From assembly GCF_015461845.1 (NCBI RefSeq), contig NZ_JACOPW010000013.1:27255-91254 (forward strand): a stretch of DNA of 64,000 bases. Reading direction: 5' to 3'. The DNA comes from Pseudomonas mucoides (GTDB lineage Bacteria > Pseudomonadota > Gammaproteobacteria > Pseudomonadales > Pseudomonadaceae). Of the stretch, positions 25,712-34,058 are shown one piece after another. The notes under the pieces are model-generated. The model worked only from the letters and a program-made list of their open reading frames with translations. It did not search any database and had not been told where the DNA came from. A program made the position numbers and the translations under genes. How positions within the stretch are numbered: the first letter of the stretch is position 1; every line of letters starts with the position of its first letter.

Positions 25712-28577
25712 AACGTGCTCCGTATGGGTGAGTTTTTGATAGGTCGATGATTGCTTGCTGGCGGGCGACCGACGATTCAATTCTTTGCTCGTTTACGATT
25801 GCTTCAGTCCTAAGCTCTCGCATCCGGTAATCATCAGGGTGCGAGCTTGCAATCCACAAAGTCATCGGGGCTGAAAAGAGTCTAAATACACCTGAGTAAT
25901 AGAGGCTCTGGCTGGTCCGCATCCTGTAGAACACCTCTGAATACATCGGAGGCAGCGAGGCTAGAGAGCGCCACAGATCGATTTCTTCGTCGGTGAATGC
26001 GAGTTCTTCTTTGGCAACTCTGTAGTCAGACTCCGAGCAGGCAAGGAAAAAGTAATGACTTGTGTTCTCGAGAATTCCGTCTTGCGAGTCGCCACCACCG
26101 CTCGTCTCTGCTTTGATCAGGTTCACAAAGTCTTTAACCGTCTGGCTTATCAGCAAGCAACCAGCACCATAACGGCGCAACTCACGATAAAAACTGGACA
26201 AGGCTTTTGCGGCGTTCGGATCGGACAGTGTTGCCCAGGCCTCATCGACAGCAACCACCTTTTTACGGCTGCGATCGAGCTTGAACTTGCAGTACAAGTC
26301 GATTTGGCGGAATAGAGCCAATGTCACAATGCCAAGCGCAGGGGACTTCGACATGCGCTGTGTTTCAAGTACCGTAAAATCGTTTTCCCAATCAACATCC
26401 AAGTAGCCATCGAAAATGGCGGCGAACGGACCAGTGCCGTAGTACAGCGTCAGGTTCTGTGCGAGAACCTCACCTTTCTGCTCATGGAAATTTGTCTTGA
26501 TCAGGTGAGGGATGAAGTCCCTGAAGCGCGGCTCATCCATAGGCCGCGTCTCAACCCAGTCACGATAAAACTCCTCAAGTGCTTGGTATAGGAGAGATGA
26601 AGTCACCTTGGTTAGATTGGACTTGGTGGACCCTGAGCCGTCCCCGGCCTCCATCATCATGATCAGCATCCGTGCGACGAAGAAAATCTCGTCAAGCTCG
26701 GGCTTCACATTGCGATTATTCTCATCACGCTTGAGGGCAAATGGATTAATACAGATTGGGTCAATTGTGCGGCCGGAGACGGGCTCAACAAACCGCTCGG
26801 TCGTGAGGCGGACGTAATTACCATTCAACACCAGACAAAGGCTTTCGTACGAATCACCTTTGTCAATGATCCAGACCTTCGGTCTGTATTTCACCCTCAG
26901 GGCCATCAACAAATTGTTGAAAGTAAATGACTTACCTGAGCCTGTGGTCCCGCAGATCAACGAGTGAGCTGTGTTGACGCTGTTACCCCAAAGGTCCAAG
27001 AAGATCGGCTGACCAGCACGATTGTTCATCAGGATCGCAGGGTCGGGTACTCCTTGGTACTCAACAAACATTGGGGCCATGTGCGAAACGCTCTCCGTCA
27101 GGTGAGGAATGCTTCGCTTCAGCAGTTTCATGCTGGTCTGGCGGAAATTAAATGGCATGCTGTTACGGACCACAGCATCCCCACGCAATACTTCTTTGTG
27201 ACCGATACGCCACAGCCGACGCTCAAGCGACATGGCTTGGTCGTCAATGATCTCTTTGTTGAATCCCATCAGATTGATGTGAACAGACAGGTCGAAAAAC
27301 TGCTCCCGGTTGCTCGCGTTCTCTGAGGACACCTTGCTCCTTACAGCATCAAGGTCGCTACGCTGCCGTTCACGGGTTTCTTTGTCCCCTACGCGCATCG
27401 ACTCCTTAGCCGCGATCATTCGACCGCGGATAGCTAGCCGGCTGGTCACGACAACAGCGCGTGGAACGCTCCAGTTCATTGTGATTAGACTTTCGGATTC
27501 AATCCCAGCCATGGCTACCTGGAGCATGCCAGGTGCGCTGCGAATCGGCTTGCCCATAACGGACACAGGACGGATGTAGTACGGGACGCCGCGGTCGTGA
27601 ATTGTCCAGCCGTTAGGCTCCGTTTCTACATGCGCAAAGGTAGCTGTCGCAGCAAGGTTATCCCGGGTTTCAACGATGTCTGGATTATCCAGCGCATCAA
27701 GTATTGGTATGTCAGCCCTGTACTTCGGTGGCTCGATTTCAAAGCTCCGGACAGGGTTCATCAGCCCATAGTGAAGGTTGATGTAGCCTTGACCAGTCAA
27801 AACCTCAGGTTGGAAGCCATAGGTAGCCAGTGCTTGTTCGATCTCAGTGCAATACTGACCAAAAATCTTAGCGTGCCCGTTATAGGCACGCTCAGCCATT
27901 TTGTTTGCGTCTGCTAGCCCTACCGAAGCTAGCGCTGCTTTGACGGTAGTGTCAAAAAACTTCCCGAAAATGTATTCAGGCTGCCACATGAACACGATGT
28001 AGAAATCGTTTACGAAGGGGAAGCGGCCTTCCCGTACCTCGCGCTTGATTGCTTCAGACGCAGTTGCCCGGACATCTTCATCAGTCTCGTCCTGCTCAAG
28101 ATCCGCAAGAGCATCGTCCTGCATCTTTTTCAGAGTGGCCGCAGTGGCATCGCCGAAGAATCCATTGGCCGATGTCGCAGCCGAAAACTGCCGGTCCATT
28201 ATGGAGTGGGCGATTGCGGCGGCGAACTCACCGGCTTCAGGGTCAATCTGATCTTGATAGAGCCCCATGATCTGGCGGATGTCGCGATGTGTATGTCGCA
28301 GAAACTGCCCGGTGCTTCCCGCTGGATACTTGTTCAGAACGTCCGAGAAACTGCCGGTCACATCAAACAACATGTCGTTGTTGAACATGGACGCATCCAC
28401 ACCGGAAATCTTCCAAATCTTTGCGAACCGACCATCCAGCGTATGGAAATAGCGACCTTGCTGCTCGTATAGGAAGGCATCGGACAGCAGTTGAATTGGC
28501 ATGCCGCCTTGATAGTTGCGACGACCCAGGCCAGCTAGCTCAGAGTCGTATAGGTGCAGATCAGACTTTTTAGCCAT
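25695..28577 (-). CDS. traC: TraC/VirB4-family T4SS ATPase
   Basis: Powers pilus assembly and secretion from the inner face of the membrane. 960 residues, slightly longer than F TraC (about 875). Walker A GTTGSGKS at 543-550, Walker B VVAVDEA at 774-780, and the RRYGAG / LLISQTVKDF sensor region after it, all intact. An N-terminal TraC domain (about 30-480) precedes the ATPase. Overlaps the upstream DotD-like gene by 8 nt and the downstream lipoprotein by 17 nt. The best-supported gene of the cluster. Confidence 0.95.
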   Translation of the reverse strand: MAKKSDLHLYDSELAGLGRRNYQGGMPIQLLSDAFLYEQQGRYFHTLDGRFAKIWKISGVDASMFNNDMLFDVTGSFSDVLNKYPAGSTGQFLRHTHRDIRQIMGLYQDQIDPEAGEFAAAIAHSIMDRQFSAATSANGFFGDATAATLKKMQDDALADLEQDETDEDVRATASEAIKREVREGRFPFVNDFYIVFMWQPEYIFGKFFDTTVKAALASVGLADANKMAERAYNGHAKIFGQYCTEIEQALATYGFQPEVLTGQGYINLHYGLMNPVRSFEIEPPKYRADIPILDALDNPDIVETRDNLAATATFAHVETEPNGWTIHDRGVPYYIRPVSVMGKPIRSAPGMLQVAMAGIESESLITMNWSVPRAVVVTSRLAIRGRMIAAKESMRVGDKETRERQRSDLDAVRSKVSSENASNREQFFDLSVHINLMGFNKEIIDDQAMSLERRLWRIGHKEVLRGDAVVRNSMPFNFRQTSMKLLKRSIPHLTESVSHMAPMFVEYQGVPDPAILMNNRAGQPIFLDLWGNSVNTAHSLICGTTGSGKSFTFNNLLMALRVKYRPKVWIIDKGDSYESLCLVLNGNYVRLTTERFVEPVSGRTIDPICINPFALKRDENNRNVKPELDEIFFVARMLIMMMEAGDGSGSTKSNLTKVTSSLLYQALEEFYRDWVETRPMDEPRFRDFIPHLIKTNFHEQKGEVLAQNLTLYYGTGPFAAIFDGYLDVDWENDFTVLETQRMSKSPALGIVTLALFRQIDLYCKFKLDRSRKKVVAVDEAWATLSDPNAAKALSSFYRELRRYGAGCLLISQTVKDFVNLIKAETSGGGDSQDGILENTSHYFFLACSESDYRVAKEELAFTDEEIDLWRSLASLPPMYSEVFYRMRTSQSLYYSGVFRLFSAPMTLWIASSHPDDYRMRELRTEAIVNEQRIESSVARQQAIIDLSKTHPYGARYGQVV

Positions 28578-29046
28578 TCGTTGATACCTTCTGTGTTGCA
28601 GTAATCAGTCGCGATTCGGGGTAAACAGTGATGCGTGCTGAACTGACCCGGGAAACGTATTCAGCAATGTCACGAAGCGAATTCGGTGATGTGTTGATCA
28701 GCACGATTTCGTTCTGGTTTATCGCCGGGTCAAATTCCGTTTCATAACCACTTGCGGCCGAGGCCAAGTTAAGAATTTCACCTAGAGTCAGATTTTGTTT
28801 TTTGAAGATCTGAGGCCAAGGAATTTGATCCGGTGGGGGTAGCGGCCGGGTGTCAACTTCGTTGGGTTTCGTAAAGATTCTTCGATAAAGATCAACGTCG
28901 GGTTGGCGAACGGTGAGGTCCTGGCCTCTCCCTAGGATCTGCTTCTCGTAATACTCACGAATGGCATCTTTGTGGTATTGCGTGATCCCTTCGGCTTGAG
29001 CAATTGGGGCAAGTAAAAACAGTAGGCTCAGGATTAGTTTGCCCAT
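28570..29046 (-). CDS. Periplasmic DotD/secretin-N0-like protein, 158 aa
   Basis: Signal peptide at residues 1-17 (ending AQA). Residues about 88-155 (LTLGEILNLASAASGYETEF ... ISPNS-LRDIAEYV ... RITVYPESRLITAT) follow the pattern of a secretin N0/STN domain, as in the DotD/TraH(R64) proteins of Dot/Icm-type systems. Such a protein is not part of the classical F set, so this machine may be mosaic. No lipobox. Start at 29046 overlaps the TraV-like gene by 13 nt. Family by fold pattern only. Confidence 0.55.
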   Translation of the reverse strand: MGKLILSLLFLLAPIAQAEGITQYHKDAIREYYEKQILGRGQDLTVRQPDVDLYRRIFTKPNEVDTRPLPPPDQIPWPQIFKKQNLTLGEILNLASAASGYETEFDPAINQNEIVLINTSPNSLRDIAEYVSRVSSARITVYPESRLITATQKVSTNG

Positions 29047-29357
29047 CCCGCTTCCTCCATGATCACGTAGTCCCAGCGACCGCCATGCTTCACGCCTGTG
29101 CGCTTGTCGGCATATGGCACTACCCATACAGGTGCAACGACATCTGGATTTCGGATTGGATAGTAGGGATCGCTTGAACCAAGTTCAGGCCTGGCGCGCA
29201 ACCCTTCACGCAGCAACCGGACAGTGTCAGCGCCACCAGAGGAGTTAACCGTGTCGTAGATCTGATCCATGGTTGCACTGTTCCGGAACGGTTCTTCATC
29301 AGTTGCGCAGCCGGTGAGGGCCATTGCCAAGAAGGAAAGAAGAATCAGCTTCTGCAT
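29034..29357 (-). CDS. traV: TraV-like outer-membrane lipoprotein, 107 aa
   Basis: The ATG at 29357 begins a lipoprotein signal (MQKLILLSFLAMALTGC) with Cys17 as the lipid site. The C-terminal half contains P-VWVVPYADK-G followed by YVIMEEAGW, which matches the TraV signature (R-W-aPw-d-dG ... v-W). In F, TraV is the VirB7-like lipoprotein of the core complex with TraB and TraK. Shorter than F TraV (171). Lies directly after traB, as in F. Confidence 0.7.
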   Translation of the reverse strand: MQKLILLSFLAMALTGCATDEEPFRNSATMDQIYDTVNSSGGADTVRLLREGLRARPELGSSDPYYPIRNPDVVAPVWVVPYADKRTGVKHGGRWDYVIMEEAGWAN

Positions 29358-29445
29358 GGTCTTTGGCTCACTCTTGTCACGTACGAGATTTGCACGCCGT
29401 GTAGTTGGAAGGCGGATTTGGATTGAAGTCATAGTGCTGGCCGCC

Positions 29446-31026
29446 TTAGATCAGGGTGTCGTACATCGAGGCGTCGATGTCGAATGGTTCGAGGGGTTTC
29501 ACAACACGGATTGGCTGGTCAGTCACAAAGCGCAGTCTGATGCCCGGCTCGACTTGAATGGTGTCGACAGCAGCATCTGCTTCAGCTTCAAATCGCTCGC
29601 TGATCTTCTGGAACATCGAACCAATACCCTGGGCAACTGCTGCTTTTGTTGCGTCGCCTGTCAGTTGGCTCGTAGCACTCGAAGTGCCGTTTTGTGTAGA
29701 GCTGGTGTTGGTGAATTCCGCTGAACTCAAAGTTGTTGCATAAGCGGCTGCGGCTGCGGATGCGGCTTGCAGAGCCAGGGTTCGACCTGAAGCTTTGTCG
29801 AGCCGTCCATACACGTCTTGTTCGTTGTCCCGCATGTCTACGACGTACCCAGTTGCCGCTACCATCTGCGCTCCGCCCGAAGCATCCCAGTAGCTCAATT
29901 GCTCAATGCGGATAAGTGCTCGGCCAGTAGAAGACGAAGAGGTTCTCCGGCCCGAGCAAAGACCCATAAGGTGGGCAGTACCAATGTCGCGCTCTACGCC
30001 ATTCGGTCCGTGAAATATCCCGTGAACTGGAAGAACAACTGGGCGGGCTGGGATCTTTGAAGAGTCTGAAGCGCCCGGGGCGTTAGCGCCGATAGGGCAG
30101 CTGACGCCGTGCAAAGTTGTGACCTCAACAAAGGAAAAAGCCTCGACGGTGTAGGTATCTTGAGCTTTCTTCTTCGCGGCAGCCTCTTCCGCAGTTAACC
30201 CGGCTGGCTGAGCAGCAGGTTGGCCTGAGCTTTGAAACGCTTGGTTGTTCTGCTGGGCAGTGTTGGGTTTGCCATATACGTCATTGAACTGAGCGTTCAG
30301 GTTTTCGTTGTTGGTCTGTCCTGTTTGGTTGCTTGGGGTCGGCGCAGACATGTCATTGAAAAGGGATGTTTCTGACTGCGTGCCTGGGCCACCACCACTC
30401 TTACCCTGGAAGCTCGATTGAGTCTGCGCCTGAGTTTGAACTGGCGGGGCAAGCAGAATGTAGTTAGGACCGTATTGGCTTGTTACCGGTGTTGTCATTG
30501 TCGACGGCAGTGCGGCAGGACCCAAATCAAGGTCTCCGTCGAACGATAAGCCACCCGATGGAACTTTTAGACCCTGAACACCCGGCATGTCAGGAATCGT
30601 ATTTGTGGTTTTGTCCTTTGCATTAATAGCGGCGTACAGGTCGTCAACGCCTTTCTTTTGAAGGTCGGCGATCTTCTCGCTCAACGCCCTCGTTTGGGCA
30701 TTGTTTTGCTGTTGCATCTCACGCAATTGCTGATCGCGGACTTTATCCGCTTTGATCCGCTCAGCTTCCCCGCGATTAGCGTCGGCTTGCATGGCCTCAA
30801 GTTGCTTGCGGAACTGTGTGAGTGCCGCATCTTTGTCTTGGGCAGTGATTTGATTGACGCCTGCAGGGCCCGCCTCAATTGCTACCGGCGTCGACTTACC
30901 AGTAACAGGCGCAGTGCTTGAACTGTCCGACCACTTGCCGAAGAGGAACATGGCGCCACCAACGGCAGCGAAGATCCAAAGAAGCTTTTTGTTAGGTCCT
31001 GATGGTCTCGGATTCGAATCACTCAT
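29446..31026 (-). CDS. traB: TraB/VirB10-like core-complex protein
   Basis: Spans the envelope and links the ATPases to the outer-membrane pore. N-terminal membrane segment at about residues 14-30, then a coiled coil (80-130), a long Gln/Pro/Asn-rich linker, and a C-terminal beta-barrel (about 300-500) with the VirB10-type alanine-rich helices AASAAAAAYATTL that form the outer-membrane pore. 526 residues against 475 for F TraB. Overlaps traK by ATGA. Order K-B-V is as in F. Confidence 0.9.
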   Translation of the reverse strand: MSDSNPRPSGPNKKLLWIFAAVGGAMFLFGKWSDSSSTAPVTGKSTPVAIEAGPAGVNQITAQDKDAALTQFRKQLEAMQADANRGEAERIKADKVRDQQLREMQQQNNAQTRALSEKIADLQKKGVDDLYAAINAKDKTTNTIPDMPGVQGLKVPSGGLSFDGDLDLGPAALPSTMTTPVTSQYGPNYILLAPPVQTQAQTQSSFQGKSGGGPGTQSETSLFNDMSAPTPSNQTGQTNNENLNAQFNDVYGKPNTAQQNNQAFQSSGQPAAQPAGLTAEEAAAKKKAQDTYTVEAFSFVEVTTLHGVSCPIGANAPGASDSSKIPARPVVLPVHGIFHGPNGVERDIGTAHLMGLCSGRRTSSSSTGRALIRIEQLSYWDASGGAQMVAATGYVVDMRDNEQDVYGRLDKASGRTLALQAASAAAAAYATTLSSAEFTNTSSTQNGTSSATSQLTGDATKAAVAQGIGSMFQKISERFEAEADAAVDTIQVEPGIRLRFVTDQPIRVVKPLEPFDIDASMYDTLI

Positions 31027-31817
31027 TTGCTCTTCTCCGATACGATGAAGAGCAATCCACGATGTGAATCACCGTAGACTTCAGATATATATTCGGGGGA
31101 TGGACCTAAAATGTGAGAAGTCGGTAGCATCGCTACCTGGCGAGCCGTTCCGATTGAGTCCACCACTGCCTTGTTTGAGTAGTCGATCTGGTCGATTGCA
31201 AGCTTGAATGCAGTGCGGCCACGATTAACCACCTCGTAGGTGGTGCCGACATATGTTGGTCCGATAACTTGGGATTGGAGTGAAAACTCGACAGAACCCT
31301 GGCGGAAAACAACACGTTGCTCTTTAGTGAGCTTTGAAAAGTTATTTTTACGGTACCCATTTGGAACTGTTCCATCGAACAGGTAGTTCATTAGTCCCTT
31401 GACGCGACCTTTACCATCCTTTGCCAGCTGGGAGCGATCAACTGGTGCTTGATGCGAAATCGTCACCAAGCTATCTGCGCAGCCAGGGCGGGCTATCAAA
31501 TTGACTTGATAGGATTGACCAGAAGGACCATCTACAGTTACTAGGCCAACGTATTGCCCGTCTGTAGTATTGAAGGCTAATTTGTTTTTTATCGGCGTTG
31601 GGAACAGCTCAAGGCCAACAGGTTGTTCACGGTTCACACCCAAAAGATATGTTTCGGGAAAAACTACCTCGGCCCGTTGGTTGTCGTTCGAAATATAAAC
31701 ATCAATTGGTGAATTTTCATAAATAACTGAACGTGGGGAACGGTTGCATTCCTCATCAGCAAAAACGGGTGAAGCAAAGGCTACGGCAACCATCGCAGCC
31801 AGAATTGTTTTTTTCAC
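31023..31817 (-). CDS. traK: TraK-like secretin-type core protein
   Basis: Periplasmic/outer-membrane VirB9-like component. Signal peptide at 1-20 (ending VFA-D), then beta-rich sequence of 264 residues (F TraK is 242). The C-terminal half with RNRGRTAFKLAIDQIDY and the S-GSVEFSLQSQVIGPTYVG region is typical of the family's C-terminal domain that binds TraV and TraB. Overlaps traE and traB by 4 nt each. Confidence 0.85.
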   Translation of the reverse strand: MKKTILAAMVAVAFASPVFADEECNRSPRSVIYENSPIDVYISNDNQRAEVVFPETYLLGVNREQPVGLELFPTPIKNKLAFNTTDGQYVGLVTVDGPSGQSYQVNLIARPGCADSLVTISHQAPVDRSQLAKDGKGRVKGLMNYLFDGTVPNGYRKNNFSKLTKEQRVVFRQGSVEFSLQSQVIGPTYVGTTYEVVNRGRTAFKLAIDQIDYSNKAVVDSIGTARQVAMLPTSHILGPSPEYISEVYGDSHRGLLFIVSEKSK

Positions 31818-32446
31818 TGAGCAATCTCCTGAGTTTGCAGATCGTCAGCGACGATGGCCCACTCGAAGTATTTCGACTGTTTGACAGGTTTCATCAGAAT
31901 TCGGACGTTGAACTTGGCCTTGCCGAAGACAGTATTTAGCGTCGCGCGGTAGCGCAGCGCCTGGAAGGTCACAATATAACCTTGGGGTGTAGTTTCAATT
32001 TTATACGGCGAAGTTCGAACAAAAACCTGGGTAATCTGTTGCTCAGATGATTGCTTTGCAACCAACTTAAGAGTCTCTTCCTGAACAGCGCGGAACCGAG
32101 GCGACATTAGACGCAAGGCTTCATTTGCATTGCTAAACGAAGAGTCCGGCGTGAAGTTATAAAAATTGTCAAGAAAGACAGAAGTAAAAGCGATGATGTG
32201 CCGCTCAGGAACTTCATTTTCGCTTACGAATACACCCTCTGCGTTCGGGTATCCGTACATGACCCGCTGGCCCTGTAGTTCAACGTTCACATCCTGAAGA
32301 TGATTGTTCCAGTTAATAAGGTACACAATGACCCCTGTCAGGATCACAGTGACTGCAATGAATGCAACGTTGATTCTGCTTGCCCTCAACTCACCCCGAC
32401 CGAGCAGGTTGAAGTATCCAAGCGGTACGCCGTATTTGTCGCTCAT
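31814..32446 (-). CDS. traE: TraE-like T4SS protein
   Basis: VirB5/VirB8-like inner-membrane protein of pilus assembly. Start at ATG 32446, two nt after the traL stop. Membrane segment at about residues 28-47 (NVAFIAVTVILTGVIVYLI), periplasmic domain after it with the FTSVFLDNFYNFTP and F-KAKFNVRILMKPVKQSKYFEW stretches. 210 residues (F TraE 188). Position between traL and traK is as in F. Confidence 0.85.
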   Translation of the reverse strand: MSDKYGVPLGYFNLLGRGELRASRINVAFIAVTVILTGVIVYLINWNNHLQDVNVELQGQRVMYGYPNAEGVFVSENEVPERHIIAFTSVFLDNFYNFTPDSSFSNANEALRLMSPRFRAVQEETLKLVAKQSSEQQITQVFVRTSPYKIETTPQGYIVTFQALRYRATLNTVFGKAKFNVRILMKPVKQSKYFEWAIVADDLQTQEIAQ

Positions 32447-32448
32447 TC

Positions 32449-32832
32449 TTAAGGCTCGTATCGGTTGCAATAGGTAGGGGAGGGGAGCAGGCCAACCTCT
32501 AACCAAAGGTTGGTTAGGAATCTGTTGAGTGCCCGAGCAACCTTTCTGACAGCTGGGTACATCGTCGCCAGGTCGCCGCTTTCAAGTTGACCCATAACAA
32601 TGCTCAGTCGCAAAACCATGTGACCTGGAGGTGTATTTGCAGTAAGCCGTTTGTAGAGCCACAAACAGAAGCAACCCACAGCAAACGCATAAAAGGGGTC
32701 GTCCATGATGTTGTTCGCGATCGCCATCGGGATCATCCAAAACAAGAGGTCCTCTTTCTCTACTCCGCCAAAATTCAGCGGGGAAGTTGCGTACGCGTAA
32801 GTGTCGCTTTCTGTTGTGGTTCTAAGGTGCAT
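32449..32832 (-). CDS. traL: TraL-like T4SS protein
   Basis: Small inner-membrane protein, equivalent to VirB3. One or two hydrophobic segments at residues 28-60 (EDLLFWMIPMAIANNIMDD then FAVGCFCLWLY). 127 residues against 91 in F. Neighbours (pilin upstream, traE downstream) give the A-L-E order of F. Confidence 0.8.
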   Translation of the reverse strand: MHLRTTTESDTYAYATSPLNFGGVEKEDLLFWMIPMAIANNIMDDPFYAFAVGCFCLWLYKRLTANTPPGHMVLRLSIVMGQLESGDLATMYPAVRKVARALNRFLTNLWLEVGLLPSPTYCNRYEP

Positions 32833-32847
32833 GGCTTATCTCGTTAC

Positions 32848-33231
32848 CTAGGTCGTAGCGAAGTTGGTGAAACCAGCCCATGTAGCTACTTGGGTGATCG
32901 CTTTTTCGCCGAATAGGCAAATGAGGAACACGCAGACAGGGATCCACCACCACTTACCACCAAGGAAAAAGATGGAGAACAATAGGCAGCCGATTGAGAG
33001 CCACAGCCCCCACCCTGCTGCGGATTTCCACCAGCCTTGAAGGCTGGTGTTCGTGTTTTTTGTCAGGGACGCATCTGGGCCAAATTGACCGTTCCAGGCT
33101 GTACCGTCGGCTGCATGAGCCATCTCAGGTATCAGAAATAGAGCAGCAACAGCGAGCAGCAGAAACAAGCTGGCCATGAACCGCCTCATTTCCTCCATGC
33201 GTACGTTATGGGTGATTCCAGTGACGGTCAT
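32848..33231 (-). CDS. traA: TraA-like conjugative pilin precursor
   Basis: The start at 33231 has GGAG 9 nt upstream; later ATGs at 33198 and 33189 are possible. A long leader ends AHA-A near residue 38, and the mature protein of about 89 residues has two hydrophobic segments separated by a short Gly-Lys turn (FFLGGKWWW), as in F pilin. First T4SS gene before traL. No conserved sequence signature is expected for pilins, so the call rests on layout. Confidence 0.7.
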   Translation of the reverse strand: MTVTGITHNVRMEEMRRFMASLFLLLAVAALFLIPEMAHAADGTAWNGQFGPDASLTKNTNTSLQGWWKSAAGWGLWLSIGCLLFSIFFLGGKWWWIPVCVFLICLFGEKAITQVATWAGFTNFATT

Positions 33232-33235
33232 CGTC

Positions 33236-33586
33236 TCAATCTCCGAGTCGAGGTGGGGTAGTAAAGAACTGCCCATCAGGTGTTAGCTCCTGATACCGAA
33301 GGCGTTTCTTCTCCGGGCGCAGGACAACGTTGATGGTTTCTTCCACGGGCCTGACCTGGCTCAACATTCGAACCAGATCCAGTCCAGGAAGGGGGTGGGA
33401 GGCCTCGGCTTTTTTCAGTTCATCTTGAGCAAGGCGCAGTGCCTGAGCAGCGCTCGCGAGGTGCTCAATTGCGATCTGATACTTCGGATCGCGCTGGTCG
33501 ATGACGTATGAATCGCTCGCATACTCAGAAGCCACAGCGTTAAACGCAGAGACTGAAATGCAGATGGCTAGAAAGACGGCTTTCAT
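33236..33586 (-). CDS. RAQPRD-like periplasmic conjugation protein, 116 aa
   Basis: The start at 33586 follows AGGAG by 6 nt. Signal peptide at 1-18 (ending AVASE). The mature part is a helical hairpin (EHLASAAQALRLAQDELKK, then DLVRMLSQV) ending in a PE-K-RY-ELTPDGQFF tail; length and layout resemble the RAQPRD family of conjugative elements, small periplasmic proteins near the pilin gene. First gene of the long tra operon, 19 nt after the shared promoter-like box. Confidence 0.6.
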   Translation of the reverse strand: MKAVFLAICISVSAFNAVASEYASDSYVIDQRDPKYQIAIEHLASAAQALRLAQDELKKAEASHPLPGLDLVRMLSQVRPVEETINVVLRPEKKRLRYQELTPDGQFFTTPPRLGD

Positions 33587-33604
33587 GAGGGTTCTCCTTT
33601 CACT

Positions 33605-33634
33605 AAATAGTGGAAAGGGAGTGCCCCATTTCGG
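33605..33634 (-). promoter_or_regulatory. Shared tra/GGDEF promoter-like box, copy 2
   Basis: On the minus strand CCCGAAATGGGGCACTCCC, 3 nt, CCACTATTT, ending 18 nt before the start at 33586. Matches the boxes at 3758-3786 and 38698-38730 in the GGGCACT and CCACTATT cores with the same 6-nt spacing. Lies between the operon-1 terminator and the first gene of operon 2, where a promoter is needed. Confidence 0.6.
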
Positions 33635-33644
33635 GATGTTTTCC

Positions 33645-33674
33645 AAAAAAAAACCCGGATTGCCCGGGTTTTTT
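33645..33674. terminator. Bidirectional terminator between tra operons
   Basis: ACCCGG-5 nt-CCGGGT stem with a run of nine A on the left and six T on the right. It follows the stop of the leftward gene at 33678, so it ends operon 1. Confidence 0.85.
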
Positions 33675-33677
33675 CAA

Positions 33678-34019
33678 TCAGTCGCGACGTGTACGGCCGG
33701 CAAGGGCAATGATCCAGCGGCGAGAACGGTGAAACATCGCTAGCAGGAGTCTGCCGAAGAATTTGAAGAGGTCGGCTGTGAGCAACGTCAGGACGTTCTG
33801 TACAAAGGTGAACACCATGCGGAAAACACCACTCACAACCAGGCTTGTCACTCCTCGTGTCGCCGGGAAGGCAAGACCCAGCCCGATAATGAACAGCACA
33901 ATTCCGATGTAGCCCCAGATCCCTGCGCGCTGGATGTGGAATTCCATAAGGTTCAAGACCCACTCTACAATCCCCTCCAGGCTGTAGTCCCAGTTCTTGA
34001 TCCGTTCAAGCCATGTCAT
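33678..34019 (-). CDS. Small membrane protein after traD, 113 aa
   Basis: At least two hydrophobic segments (about 33-55 GIWGYIGIVLFIIGLGLAF and 58-85) with a basic C-terminus (FHRSRRWIIALAGRTRRD), so probably N-out with a cytoplasmic positive tail. No family. Last gene of operon 1, 39 nt after traD and before the terminator. Entry exclusion or TraD accessory roles are possible but not shown. Confidence 0.65.
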   Translation of the reverse strand: MTWLERIKNWDYSLEGIVEWVLNLMEFHIQRAGIWGYIGIVLFIIGLGLAFPATRGVTSLVVSGVFRMVFTFVQNVLTLLTADLFKFFGRLLLAMFHRSRRWIIALAGRTRRD

Positions 34020-34058
34020 AGAAACCCCCTTAAAAGATTCTGCATGCGAAATGTTTTG

